Shown in pieces: positions 9,080 through 17,479 of a DNA stretch of 64,000 bases; positions within the stretch are counted from its first letter, which is position 1, and every line of letters starts with the position of its first letter. The notes beneath the pieces were generated by a model, which saw only the letters and a list, made by a program, of their open reading frames with translations, did no database searches and had not been told where the DNA came from. Origin of the DNA: Chryseobacterium glaciei (lineage in GTDB: Bacteria > Bacteroidota > Bacteroidia > Flavobacteriales > Weeksellaceae); assembly GCF_001648155.1 (NCBI RefSeq), contig NZ_CP015199.1:2366501-2430500 (forward strand). The letters run 5' to 3'. A program made the translations under genes and the position numbers.

Positions 9080-11863
9080 TTAGTGAGCGTTTGTACTTGT
9101 CAATTCTTTGATTGAAGGTACAAAAGTTGTAAGGTCGATACCTTCTACAGCTGTTTTATACTCGTCGATATTAGGAATTCTTCCCATGATCGCAGAAAGT
9201 ACAACAACCGGAGTTGAAGCCAATAAAGATTCTCCTTTTTTACGTTCAGAATCTTCAACTACTCTTCCTTGGAAAAGACGAGTAGAAGTAGCTAAAACAG
9301 TATCTCCTTTTTCAGCCTTTTCCTGGTTACCCATACAAAGGTTACATCCAGGACGCTCAAGGTACATCATGTTTTGATACTGTGTACGAGCTTCACCTTT
9401 TGGAGTGTTGTCGTTAAATTCAAAACCTGAATATTTTTCTAAAAATTCCCAGTCACCTTCAGCCTTTAATTCGTCAATGATATTGTAAGTAGGAGCAGCC
9501 ACCACCAATGGAGCTAGGAATTCTACTTTACCATTTTGTTTTTCAAGGTTTCTAAGCATTTGAGAAACGATTTTTAAATCTCCTTTGTGAACCATACAAG
9601 ATCCTACGAAACCAAGATCAACTTTTTTCTCACCTCCGTAATACGTAAGGTCTCTGATAGTATCGTGAGTATATCTCTTAGAAACATCATCATTGTTTAC
9701 ATCCGGATCAGCAATCATTGGTTCAACGATTAGATCAAGATCTACAACAACTTCAGCGTAATATTTAGCGTTAGCATCAGGAGTTAAAGCAGGTTTATCA
9801 CCTGATCTGATTTCCTCGATTCTTTTATTAGCTTTATTAATTAATCCTTGAAGAACTTGGTTGTGGTTATCCATTCCTTTGTTGATCATGATTTGGATTC
9901 TGCTCTTAGCAATTTCCAATGATTCGATCAAAGTATCGTCTTCAGAGATATTGATTGAAGCTTTAGCTTTCATTTCTGCCGTCCAGTCTGTAAATGTGAA
10001 CGCTTGGTCAGCAGGAAGTGTTCCGATGTGAACCTCGATAATTCTACCTTGGAATACGTTCTCACCATCAAATTGCTTCAACATTTGAGCCTGAGTTGCG
10101 TGAACTACATCACGGAAATCCATATGCTCCTTCATGTCTCCTTTGAAAGTTACTTTCACAGATTCAGGGATTGGCATAGAAGCTTCACCTGTTGCTAAAG
10201 CTAAAGCTACTGTTCCAGAGTCAGCTCCGAAAGCAACACCTTTAGACATTCTTGTGTGAGAGTCACCTCCGATGATGATTGCCCATTCGTCAATCGTAAT
10301 ATCGTTAAGAACTTTGTGAATAACGTCTGTCATTGAATGATATTCACCTTTCGGGTCACGTGCAGTGATTACTCCGAAATCGTTCATGAATTTCATTAAT
10401 TTAGGAATGTTCGTCTGAGCTTTTTTATCCCAAACAGAAGCAGTATGACATCCTGACTGATAAGCTCCGTCAACGATTGGAGAAATTACAGTTGCAGCCA
10501 TAGATTCCAATTCCTGAGCGGTCATCAAACCTGTCGTATCCTGAGAACCAACAATATTTACTTCAACTCTAACATCTGAACCTGCGTGTAATAATTTACC
10601 TTCAGTAACACCAACGGCATTTCTGTTGAAGATTTTTTCAACTGCAGTAAGACCTTGTCCTTCGATAGAAATTTCTTTAGAAGGAGCAAAAACAAGAGGA
10701 GTTTCAATTCCTAAAAGTTTTGCAGCAAATGTTTGTAGTTTTTTACCAAATACGATGGCATAAGAACCACCAGCTTTGATGAACTCTAATTTTTGAGGAG
10801 TAAATGATTTTGAAATATCTTTCAATTCTTTATCTCCGTTATATAATTTCTTTTCTTTAGTATTGATTGTTAAAACTGTTCCTGTAGCAACAGAATAAGC
10901 TTCTTCTAAAACGATGTCACCATTCTCGTTACGAACAGGATTTCCGTTTTCGTCTAATTTTTTCACCCAGTTTTGAAGGTCGATTCCGATACCTCCTGTT
11001 ACATCAACTGTAGTAAGGAAAATCGGAGAAATACCGTTTGTACCTCCAACAATCGGAGCAATATTTACAAATGGAATATATGGGCTTGCTTGTTTACCTG
11101 TCCAAAGAGCTACGTTGTTTACTCCCGACATACGAGATGAACCAACACCCATTGTGCCTTTTTCAGCGATAAGCATTACGCTTGCATCAGGATGTTGTGC
11201 CTGTAAAGCTTTGATTTCTTCCTGCGCCTGAGGAGTGATCATACATTTACCATGCAGTTCACGATCTGATCTTGAGTGTGCCTGATTACCTGGAGAAAGT
11301 AAATCTGTAGAAATATCACCTTCACCAGCGATAAATGTTACAACTTTTACTTCTTCTACAACTTCCGGAAGTTTCGTGAAGAATTCAGCTTTTGCGTAGC
11401 TTTCAATTAAGTCTTTTGCAATTTCGTTACCGCTATTGAATGCTTCCTTTAGGCGGTTTGTATCCGCATCATAAAGGTAAACCTGAGTTTTAAGAACGTT
11501 TGCAGCTTCTTTAGCAATAGAAATATCATTTCCTAAAGCAAGATCAAGCAATACTTCGATTGAAGGGCCTCCCTTCATGTGAGATAATAATTCAAAAGCG
11601 TAAGCCGGAGATATTTCTTCTACAACTGATTCACCTAGAATGATTTCCTTTAAAAATTTAGCCTTTGCACCAGCCGCACTTGTCGTTCCTGGTAATGTGT
11701 TATAAATAAAAAATTTAAGAGAGTCTGCCCTGTATTCATTAGCTGTATCTTTAATTTGCAAAATAATTTCGCTTAATAATTCAGCACCATCAATTGGCTT
11801 TGGATGAAGTCCTTGGTCTTTTCTTTCTTCAATCTCTTTAATGTAATCCTTATAAATATTCAT
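9080..11863 (-). CDS. acnB: bifunctional aconitate hydratase B / 2-methylisocitrate dehydratase
   Basis: The 927-residue protein has the AcnB order of domains: a helical HEAT-like N-terminal domain (about 1-160), the swivelling domain early in the chain, then the catalytic core. Seen motifs include EKGTMGVGSSRMSGVNN, GGDSHTRMSKGVAFGADSG and the cluster region LGFVGSCMVHKGD with RPGCNLCMGNQEKAEKGD. It catalyses citrate-isocitrate interconversion in the TCA cycle and in many bacteria also dehydrates 2-methylcitrate/isocitrate. No propionate genes are nearby. Having both aconitase classes side by side suggests one serves as a stress-stable or regulatory form, but which one is not visible here. 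A 462-bp spacer lies upstream. Confidence 0.95.
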   Translation of the reverse strand: MNIYKDYIKEIEERKDQGLHPKPIDGAELLSEIILQIKDTANEYRADSLKFFIYNTLPGTTSAAGAKAKFLKEIILGESVVEEISPAYAFELLSHMKGGPSIEVLLDLALGNDISIAKEAANVLKTQVYLYDADTNRLKEAFNSGNEIAKDLIESYAKAEFFTKLPEVVEEVKVVTFIAGEGDISTDLLSPGNQAHSRSDRELHGKCMITPQAQEEIKALQAQHPDASVMLIAEKGTMGVGSSRMSGVNNVALWTGKQASPYIPFVNIAPIVGGTNGISPIFLTTVDVTGGIGIDLQNWVKKLDENGNPVRNENGDIVLEEAYSVATGTVLTINTKEKKLYNGDKELKDISKSFTPQKLEFIKAGGSYAIVFGKKLQTFAAKLLGIETPLVFAPSKEISIEGQGLTAVEKIFNRNAVGVTEGKLLHAGSDVRVEVNIVGSQDTTGLMTAQELESMAATVISPIVDGAYQSGCHTASVWDKKAQTNIPKLMKFMNDFGVITARDPKGEYHSMTDVIHKVLNDITIDEWAIIIGGDSHTRMSKGVAFGADSGTVALALATGEASMPIPESVKVTFKGDMKEHMDFRDVVHATQAQMLKQFDGENVFQGRIIEVHIGTLPADQAFTFTDWTAEMKAKASINISEDDTLIESLEIAKSRIQIMINKGMDNHNQVLQGLINKANKRIEEIRSGDKPALTPDANAKYYAEVVVDLDLIVEPMIADPDVNNDDVSKRYTHDTIRDLTYYGGEKKVDLGFVGSCMVHKGDLKIVSQMLRNLEKQNGKVEFLAPLVVAAPTYNIIDELKAEGDWEFLEKYSGFEFNDNTPKGEARTQYQNMMYLERPGCNLCMGNQEKAEKGDTVLATSTRLFQGRVVEDSERKKGESLLASTPVVVLSAIMGRIPNIDEYKTAVEGIDLTTFVPSIKELTSTNAH

Positions 11864-12002
11864 ATAGAAGTCTTTTCTTTGTTAAAGTAGATTATAAACA
11901 GTTGGTATTGCTGCTATTTCTTCTTTATTAGTCTATCTAAAATACAATTAATATTATCTTTCGCTACTGCATTCTTGATAGATAATACCGATTAGAGTAA
12001 AA

Positions 12003-12176
12003 TCAACATAATCTACATCTTTGTTTTAAAAATGTGAGATAATATTCAGTGCCAAATTTGAGTATAAAGGACTTTTTTGAAAGTCTAAGTGGTGTATCTG
12101 TAATTCGTCTTGCCACAAAAACCCTCTTTGGGTAACGTTTCTGAAATTTTTTGATCATATCAACATCAAAAGTTAT
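12003..12176 (-). pseudogene. decayed copy of the acnA 5' end
   Basis: Read on the minus strand from 12176 the frame begins ATA where acnA has ATG, then reads TFDVDMIKK, KRYPKRV, ARRI and TPLRLSKK. acnA reads [20 protein letters not shown] and KPLTLSEK in the same order without gaps. I count 20 identities in the first 35 codons. After that the similarity fades, and a TGA closes the frame at 12003-12005. The start codon is lost and only about 5 % of the gene remains. This explains much of the 462-bp spacer 11864-12325; the rest holds the presumed acnB promoter region and the promoter of the next gene. Confidence 0.85.
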
Positions 12177-12295
12177 ATCTTAAAAACGTTTTAAAATTAT
12201 CAAACAATTAAAAATGTTCCCAAAATTACGAATTTTTACTATTTTATGAAGATACTATTATTTAGATTCTTTATAAATATGAGTTTTATAATATC

Positions 12296-12315
12296 TATTT
12301 TTGGTCGTATTTTTG
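12296..12315 (+). promoter_or_regulatory. two TATTTTTG promoter elements
   Basis: Exact TAnnTTTG matches occur at 12296-12303 and 12308-12315, 12 bp apart, 11 bp and more before the ATG at 12326. They probably drive the WG-repeat gene. Which one is used cannot be decided. Confidence 0.5.
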
Positions 12316-12325
12316 CAGGCAAACG

Positions 12326-13102
12326 GTGAATATGAAAAATGTAGTTAATTTTCTGGGTGTATTTATGTCGATTTTCATTTTTTCGCAGACGAAATCTGTG
12401 AAGAAAACTCCTGTGAAAAGTGTTTCAAAGACTGTCGTTAAAAAGGCATCTCCGAAACCTAAATCTAATCCAAATCTGGTTGTAATTAATAAAGATATTC
12501 CTGTTTTAATTCCACAAAAAAAAGATGGGAACTTTGGCTATGTGAATCAAAAAGGAAAATTTATTATTCAGCCGGAATATCATATTGCTGTTTTTTTTGC
12601 TGAAGATTGTAATCTTTTAAACTCTCCAAACGAAAAAATCAGAAAATTTGGAACGAAAGAGTACGCAACGGTTGAAAAAGATTTAATTTCATATAGAATT
12701 GATAATACGGGGAAAAGAGTCTATCAGTTCAAAGATTCCGATCTCGGACAATGCAAATTGGGAAGTTATAAGCAACAGTTGTTTCAGGCATATATTTTAA
12801 ATGGTTTTTATGGGATCATTGAAAAATCAAAATTTGTAAATGCGGAGGATTACCGAGATTATCAAATTTATCCTCAATATCAATATTTATACATTTTGGA
12901 AGGTGATGATGTATCTGATCCGATGATTATTGCTTCACAAAACGACAGATTCGGAGTGATTGATGTTAATAATAAAGTCATTATTCCTTTTGAGTATTCA
13001 AATATCAAGCGAAATTTCAGTTGGAAACTAGGTAAAATGTTTGATGTCACAAAAGACAGCATAAATTATTATTATATCGATACTCATAATAAAGCGTACT
13101 AA
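12326..13102 (+). CDS. secreted WG-repeat protein
   Basis: The 258-residue protein starts with a signal peptide (cleavage near IFSQ), then a basic Lys/Pro/Ser-rich segment (about 20-50, TKSVKKTPVKSVSKTVVKK). Two WG-type repeats follow: GNFGYVNQKGKFIIQPEY at about 70 and DRFGVIDVNNKVIIPFEYSNI near 210, with a less clear one between. WG proteins are widespread and of unknown function; the basic linker might bind a cell-wall or nucleic-acid polymer, which is speculation. An alternative start two codons downstream (ATG at 12332) is equally possible. It is monocistronic by position. Confidence 0.7.
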   Translation: MNMKNVVNFLGVFMSIFIFSQTKSVKKTPVKSVSKTVVKKASPKPKSNPNLVVINKDIPVLIPQKKDGNFGYVNQKGKFIIQPEYHIAVFFAEDCNLLNSPNEKIRKFGTKEYATVEKDLISYRIDNTGKRVYQFKDSDLGQCKLGSYKQQLFQAYILNGFYGIIEKSKFVNAEDYRDYQIYPQYQYLYILEGDDVSDPMIIASQNDRFGVIDVNNKVIIPFEYSNIKRNFSWKLGKMFDVTKDSINYYYIDTHNKAY

Positions 13103-13104
13103 TT

Positions 13105-13139
13105 GCTGAAGGCTTTAGGCAGTAAGCTTGAAGCTTTTT
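13105..13139 (+). repeat. heptanucleotide repeat tract, GC-starting type
   Basis: Five consecutive 7-mers begin with GC: GCTGAAG, GCTTTAG, GCAGTAA, GCTTGAA, GCTTTTT. The tract begins 3 bp after the WG gene stop. The 7-bp register is strict while the inner bases vary, as in short tandemly repeated sequences of cyanobacteria and other bacteria. Confidence 0.6.
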
Positions 13140-13211
13140 TACATTTCAAAATTTGGTTTCAAAAAGTTAAAATCCGTATCTCGTATATTTTTTGTAATTT
13201 CGCGGCTGAAA

Positions 13212-13285
13212 TAAAGGGGTGCTGTAACAAGCTGAGATTATACCCAATGAACCTAGAACGGATAATGCTGTTTAGGGAAATTAAA
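13212..13285 (+). promoter_or_regulatory. TPP riboswitch (THI element)
   Basis: The conserved aptamer blocks are present in order: GGGGTGCT at 13216-13223, GCTGAGATTATACCC at 13231-13245, then GAACCTAGAACGGATAATGC at 13249-13268 and TTTAGGGAA at 13271-13279. It senses thiamin pyrophosphate and should repress the TonB-dependent receptor that starts 115 bp downstream. After the aptamer comes a long hairpin built of heptamers (13293-13360). A CCCCTTTTATT segment at 13365-13375 can pair with AATAAAGGGG at 13210-13219, the 5' strand of the aptamer, and could be part of the expression platform. Confidence 0.95.
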
Positions 13286-13292
13286 AATGAGC

Positions 13293-13360
13293 AATAAGTA
13301 ATCGATAATGGGTAATCCTCAAATCATTACTTATTACCAATTACTCATTATCGATCATAA
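13293..13360 (+). repeat. opposed heptamer repeats forming a hairpin in the riboswitch leader
   Basis: Four AAT-starting 7-mers (AATAAGT, AATCGAT, AATGGGT, AATCCTC; 13293-13320) face five AT-starting 7-mers (ATTACTT, ATTACCA, ATTACTC, ATTATCG, ATCATAA; 13326-13360). Segments 13301-13316 and 13340-13355 pair over 16 bp with one G-T wobble. There is no T run after the hairpin, so it is not a standard terminator, though it lies where the riboswitch expression platform should be. Confidence 0.75.
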
Positions 13361-13399
13361 TCCGCCCCTTTTATTCATTAAATTTTAAAAATTTATAGA

Positions 13400-15505
13400 A
13401 TGAAAGGATTATTTTTTTTAGGGCTTACCGTTGGCTCTTTTGCTTTTATACAAGCACAAAATACAGATTCCTTAAAAATAAAGGAAATTGAAGCTATCAA
13501 CTTTACCAAAAGACTTCCTGTTGCTAAGGAGATCATCAATGTTCAAAAAGATTTAGAACGTAAAAATCTTGGACAGGATCTACCGATGTTACTTAAAAAT
13601 CAAACCTCAATTATTTCGACTTCCGATGCTGGAAATGGAGTAGGTTACACGGGTTTTAGAATTCGTGGTGTTGCCGGAAGAGGAATTAATGTCATGATGA
13701 ATGGCGTTCCGTTCAACGATTCTGAAAGTCAGGGAACATTTTTCGTCAACGTTCCGGATTTGACGAGTTCTGCTTCACAAATTGTCATTCAAAGAGGCGT
13801 TGGAACTTCTAACAATGGAGTTTCTGCTTTTGGAGCGAGCATCAATGTGATTTCTAAAGATCCTGAAGAGAAGTTTTATTTTAAAACTGATGACAGCTAC
13901 GGATCATTCAATACGTACAAATATTCTGCTGAGGTTGGTTCAGGAAAATTCTGGAAAAACCGACTTTCTGTGATGGGAAGATATACGAATATTCATTCTG
14001 ACGGATATATCGACAGAGCTTCGTCTGATTTGCATTCATACAACTTCACAGCGCTTTTTGAAGAAGGAAAAACGAGGATTCGTTTGATGGCTTTTGGGGG
14101 TAAAGAAAAAACGTATCAGGCTTGGAATGGAATTGACAGAAAAACCTGGAAAACAGATCCAAAATTCAATGCGTCCGGAGCAATTTATGATGCAAATTGG
14201 GAGAAAATTGTAGGTTTTTACGATAACGAAACAGATAATTACAGACAAAACCATTATCAATTACTTTGGGAACAGGGAATTAATGATCACTGGAATTTAG
14301 AAACGACTTTACACTACACAAAAGGTAAAGGATATTACGAAAATTACAAGCAGGGCGATCCTTTTGTGAGATACAACTTGCCGGATTTTAATGGTGAAGA
14401 ATATTCTGATTTTATCAGAAAAAAATGGTTGAATAATGATTTTTACGGAGTCGTTTCAACGTTGTACGGGAAGTATGAAAACTTAGATCTAAACTTTGGA
14501 GCCGTTGCCAATCAATATTACGGAAGACATTTCGGAAATGTAACGGGTGTATTTTTACCTCAGATCAACGAAAGCGAATATTACAGAAACCGTTCTGTAA
14601 AAAGCGAAGTTTCAGGTTTTGCAAAGGCTTTGTTTAAAGTGAATAATTTCGAATTCTTTGGAGATTTACAGCTTAGAAATATAGATTACGACATCAAAAT
14701 TCTTAAAGATGGCGATGGTGAAGGAGGAAATTTAACCAAAAACTGGCTGTTCTTCAATCCAAAGGCCGGAGTGAATTATAGAATCGGAAACGGAAAGGTC
14801 TTTTTATCTTACGCACACGCTCAACGTGAACCGAACAGAGATGATTTAACTGCTGATAATAATGTAAAAGTAGAAAAACTTCACGATTTTGAAGCAGGAT
14901 TAGAAAAACAATTCGGAATTTTATCTGTGACAGCCAACTTATATTATATGTATTACGTTAATCAATTGGTTTTAAATGGCGAATTGAATAATGTCGGCGC
15001 TTTTATCAGAACAAATTCAGGAGAAAGTTACAGAAGAGGAATTGAAATTGGAGCGTTGGCGAAACTTTCCAAACAATGGGAAATTTCTGGAAATGTAAGT
15101 TTAAGCCAGAACAGAAATCAGGATTTTAAAATAGAAAATGAAGCATTGGTAAGAGACCTTGGAAATACACAAATCTCTTTCTCACCCGATGTTATCGCTA
15201 ATTTAGGGTTGAAATTTAATCCAAATAAAAACTTCCAGTTTGCATTGATGAATCAATATGTTGGAAAGCAATATTTAGACAATACGGAAGATAAAAATTT
15301 ACAGTTGAAAGATTATCTTTTGACGGATTTTAATGCTCAATATCAGTTCAAAATAGCCAATAATGATGTAGCGCTGAAATTATTGGTAAATAATATTTTC
15401 AATAAAAAATATGTGAATAATGGAGCGGTTTATGACGGTGAACCATACTATTTTTCTCAGGCAGGAACTAATTTTATGTTCGGAATAAGCTGGAAAATTC
15501 AATAG
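13400..15505 (+). CDS. TPP-regulated TonB-dependent receptor (predicted thiamin or thiamin-precursor uptake)
   Basis: A 701-residue outer-membrane protein: signal peptide ending near FIQAQ, plug domain (about 35-150, LPMLLKNQTSIISTSDAGNG, GFRIRGV, IVIQRGVGTS) and a 22-strand-type barrel ending in an aromatic strand (TNFMFGISWKIQ). The TPP riboswitch upstream makes thiamin or a precursor the likely substrate; TPP-regulated TonB receptors are established in Bacteroidota. It is monocistronic and followed by a terminator. No thiamin biosynthesis or inner-membrane transporter gene is in the window. The substrate is inferred from regulation only. Confidence 0.9.
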   Translation: MKGLFFLGLTVGSFAFIQAQNTDSLKIKEIEAINFTKRLPVAKEIINVQKDLERKNLGQDLPMLLKNQTSIISTSDAGNGVGYTGFRIRGVAGRGINVMMNGVPFNDSESQGTFFVNVPDLTSSASQIVIQRGVGTSNNGVSAFGASINVISKDPEEKFYFKTDDSYGSFNTYKYSAEVGSGKFWKNRLSVMGRYTNIHSDGYIDRASSDLHSYNFTALFEEGKTRIRLMAFGGKEKTYQAWNGIDRKTWKTDPKFNASGAIYDANWEKIVGFYDNETDNYRQNHYQLLWEQGINDHWNLETTLHYTKGKGYYENYKQGDPFVRYNLPDFNGEEYSDFIRKKWLNNDFYGVVSTLYGKYENLDLNFGAVANQYYGRHFGNVTGVFLPQINESEYYRNRSVKSEVSGFAKALFKVNNFEFFGDLQLRNIDYDIKILKDGDGEGGNLTKNWLFFNPKAGVNYRIGNGKVFLSYAHAQREPNRDDLTADNNVKVEKLHDFEAGLEKQFGILSVTANLYYMYYVNQLVLNGELNNVGAFIRTNSGESYRRGIEIGALAKLSKQWEISGNVSLSQNRNQDFKIENEALVRDLGNTQISFSPDVIANLGLKFNPNKNFQFALMNQYVGKQYLDNTEDKNLQLKDYLLTDFNAQYQFKIANNDVALKLLVNNIFNKKYVNNGAVYDGEPYYFSQAGTNFMFGISWKIQ

Positions 15506-15580
15506 TAAATACATAAAAATATATCACAATTGTTTTCAATAATTCAATAATGATATTCAAACGAGTAATATTAGATTGTA

Positions 15581-15606
15581 AAGACTGTTTCGGCAGTCTT
15601 TTTTAT
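15581..15606 (+). terminator. terminator after the thiamin-type receptor
   Basis: AAGACTG (15581-15587) pairs with CAGTCTT (15594-15600) around a TTTCGG loop, followed by TTTTATT. Confidence 0.85.
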
Positions 15607-15642
15607 TGTGAATAAATCATCTAAAAAGTCATGGAAAAGTTA

Positions 15643-15650
15643 TAAATTTG
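15643..15650 (+). promoter_or_regulatory. TAnnTTTG promoter element
   Basis: TAAATTTG is an exact match ending 7 nt before the ATG at 15658. The message would then begin at or within a few bases of the start codon, that is, nearly leaderless. Confidence 0.5.
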
Positions 15651-15657
15651 CCATCAA

Positions 15658-16422
15658 ATGAATATTTCAGCTTACATTTTAGAATATCTGAAACAATTTG
15701 GTTCTGTTACAGTTCCAAGCTTTGGTGTATTTTCTTTAGAGAATTCTAAAGCAATTATCAACTCCGAAAACGGTAGTATTCTTCCGCCTGCGAGTCAGAT
15801 CACTTTTAGTCCTGATCATGAAATTCAATCTGATGAATTGATCGCTTTTATTGCAGATCAAAAGCAAATGTCTTTTGAAGCATCAAAAAGTGACTTAAAG
15901 ATCCAGACCGATTTTTGGAAGAAAAAACTTCAGGCAGAACAAACATTAGAAATTCAGAACCTCGGAACGATCTTTATTGAAGACGGACACACTCATTTTA
16001 AAGGAAAAAGAATAGAATCCGGACATCCTGATTTTTACGGATTGGAAGAGATCAAAATTTCCGATATCAAAGCAAAAGATAAAGCAGTTGTTTCTGAAAA
16101 ATCAGGGAAAGATTACAAATTCAGTAAATCGCTTCTTTGGATCTTTTTGATTGTTATTCCAATTTTAGGGATCGCTTATCTGGCTTTTACGAATCAGGAA
16201 CTTCTTTTTGGAAACGAATCTTTTAAACACGAAAAAGATTCAATTAAAATCAATGCAACAGTGTCTGTCTACGTAAAAGATACCGTGAAAGTAGATTCTA
16301 CACAGATGAAAATTGCAGATTCTTTGAAAACCTTGAAAAAAGATTCAATCGTAAAACCTGTTGAAAAAGCTGTTCAAGTTCCCACAACCCCAAACAAGAC
16401 TAAGGCTAAATGGCAAAAATAA
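15658..16422 (+). CDS. CCDC81-type HU-domain membrane protein
   Basis: The 254-residue protein has two small HU-like domains at the N-terminus (about 1-60, ISAYILEYLKQFGSVTVPSF-GVF, and about 60-125, FWKKKLQAEQTLEIQNLGTI). This is the bacterial CCDC81 HU arrangement. A membrane helix follows at about 158-177 (LLWIFLIVIPILGIAYLAF), then a Lys/Ser/Thr-rich tail outside. Related proteins often end in a SPOR peptidoglycan-binding domain; none is present here. It may link chromosome or cytoplasmic partners to the envelope, but the function is unproven. Its stop overlaps the thioesterase gene by 13 bp, so both share an operon. Confidence 0.75.
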   Translation: MNISAYILEYLKQFGSVTVPSFGVFSLENSKAIINSENGSILPPASQITFSPDHEIQSDELIAFIADQKQMSFEASKSDLKIQTDFWKKKLQAEQTLEIQNLGTIFIEDGHTHFKGKRIESGHPDFYGLEEIKISDIKAKDKAVVSEKSGKDYKFSKSLLWIFLIVIPILGIAYLAFTNQELLFGNESFKHEKDSIKINATVSVYVKDTVKVDSTQMKIADSLKTLKKDSIVKPVEKAVQVPTTPNKTKAKWQK

Positions 16423-16931
16423 AAAAAGCGTCAGAATCTCTGACAATCATGACGAACATTGTTCTTCCCAATGAAACCAATTCTCTAAGAAACCTTTTTG
16501 GAGGTGAATTATTGGCAAAGATGGATCGTTGTGCATCGATCTCTGCAGCAAGACATTGCGAAAGAAGAGTGGTTACCGCTTCTGTGAATCACGTTTCTTT
16601 TAATCACCCGATTCCGGAAGGTGGAATTGTGATTTTAGAATCTAAAGTTTCAAGAGCATTTTCGACTTCTATGGAGGTTTATGTTGATGTTTGGTTGGAT
16701 GATCCTATCAGTCAAAAGAAAACGCATACGAATGCAGGAATCTACACTTTCGTTGCGGTGGATGAGTTCAATCGTCCAATTCCAATTCCAGAAATGGTTC
16801 CGGAAACAGAGGACGAAAAAGAAAGATTTGCCGCTGCTTTCCGTAGAAAAGAATTGTCATTAATTCTTTCAGGAAGAATGAAGCCGTTGGAATCTGTGGA
16901 ATTGAAAAAATTATTTCAGGAACCTAGTTAA
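16410..16931 (+). CDS. acyl-CoA thioesterase (hotdog fold, YciA/BACH-like)
   Basis: A 173-residue cytoplasmic enzyme that hydrolyses acyl-CoA. It has the single-hotdog signature NETNSLRNLFGGELLAKMDRCASISAARH (conserved N, GG and D) and VNHVSFNHPIPEGGIVILESKV. The C-terminal 30 residues (RFAAAFRRKELSL) are the extension seen in this group. The start overlaps the preceding CDS by 13 bp; an internal ATG at 16440 or 16449 is less likely because the preceding KASESLTIM helix is typical of the family. The substrate chain length is unknown. Confidence 0.88.
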   Translation: MAKIKKASESLTIMTNIVLPNETNSLRNLFGGELLAKMDRCASISAARHCERRVVTASVNHVSFNHPIPEGGIVILESKVSRAFSTSMEVYVDVWLDDPISQKKTHTNAGIYTFVAVDEFNRPIPIPEMVPETEDEKERFAAAFRRKELSLILSGRMKPLESVELKKLFQEPS

Positions 16932-16972
16932 AACACAAATAACGCAAATGGCGGCACAAATTTTCACAAATT
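16930..16972 (+). repeat. left inverted flank of the GxxExxY gene
   Basis: The segment from AAAACACAAAT to TTTTCACAAATT resembles, in inverted orientation, the sequence at 17479-17520 after the GxxExxY gene. The outer 19 bp differ at two positions. Between this flank and the gene lie further ATTAGTG units (16975-17011). Confidence 0.6.
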
Positions 16973-17034
16973 AATTAGTGTTATTAGTGAAAATATTAGC
17001 GTCATTAGTGTTTAGAAATAAAAAACACAACCAG

Positions 17035-17072
17035 TAAACACAAACTCCCACAAATGATTTGTGTTTATTTTT
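17035..17072 (+). terminator. hairpin with T run after the thioesterase gene
   Basis: TAAACACAAA (17035-17044) pairs with TTTGTGTTTA (17058-17067), followed by TTTTT. It could terminate the thioesterase transcript. It also ends only 15-20 bp before the GxxExxY start, so it would lie in the leader or promoter of that gene. Confidence 0.5.
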
Positions 17073-17086
17073 AAGATGAAAAAAAT

Positions 17087-17479
17087 ATGAAAACAGATAT
17101 TTCAGAAAATGATATATCACGAATTGTCTATGAGGCAGGCTATTTAGTTCATAAGATTTTAGGTCCCGGACTTTTAGAAAGTGCATACGAAGAATGTATG
17201 TTTTATGAGCTTAATAAGAATGGTCTGTTTGTAGAAAAACAAAAGCCAATGCCTTTGATCTACAACGAAGTGAAGTTGGATGTAGGATATAGATTAGATT
17301 TATTAATTGAGAGCAAATTTGTTTTAGAAATAAAATCAATTGAATCTTTGAATGATGTACATTTAGCACAAATCCTTACTTATCTTCGTTTAAGCAATTG
17401 TAAACTTGGAATGTTAATAAACTTCAATACTCTACATTTTAAAAATGGAGTAAAAAGAGTGATCAATGGCACATTATAA
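17087..17479 (+). CDS. GxxExxY protein
   Basis: The 130-residue protein carries the family motif GLLESAYEE (Gly26, Glu29, Tyr32), then YRLDLLIESKFVLEIKSIE and QILTYLRLSNCKLGMLINFN. The D-...-E-x-K spacing and the QxxxYL stretch are nuclease-like (PD-(D/E)XK type), which is how this family is usually viewed, though its function is unknown. It stands alone between imperfect inverted repeats (16930-16972 and 17479-17520), suggesting a small mobile or selfish unit. The stop codon lies at the edge of the right repeat. Confidence 0.85.
   Translation: MKTDISENDISRIVYEAGYLVHKILGPGLLESAYEECMFYELNKNGLFVEKQKPMPLIYNEVKLDVGYRLDLLIESKFVLEIKSIESLNDVHLAQILTYLRLSNCKLGMLINFNTLHFKNGVKRVINGTL

Noticed and set aside
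13103..13297. A 64-codon ORF between the WG-repeat gene and the TonB receptor
   Set aside because: It is the translation of a heptamer tract and the TPP aptamer; the RNA structure explains the sequence.
13293..13360. Intrinsic terminator of the TPP riboswitch
   Set aside because: The stem is AT-rich and no T run follows; it is better described as opposed heptamer repeats, although a role in regulation remains possible.
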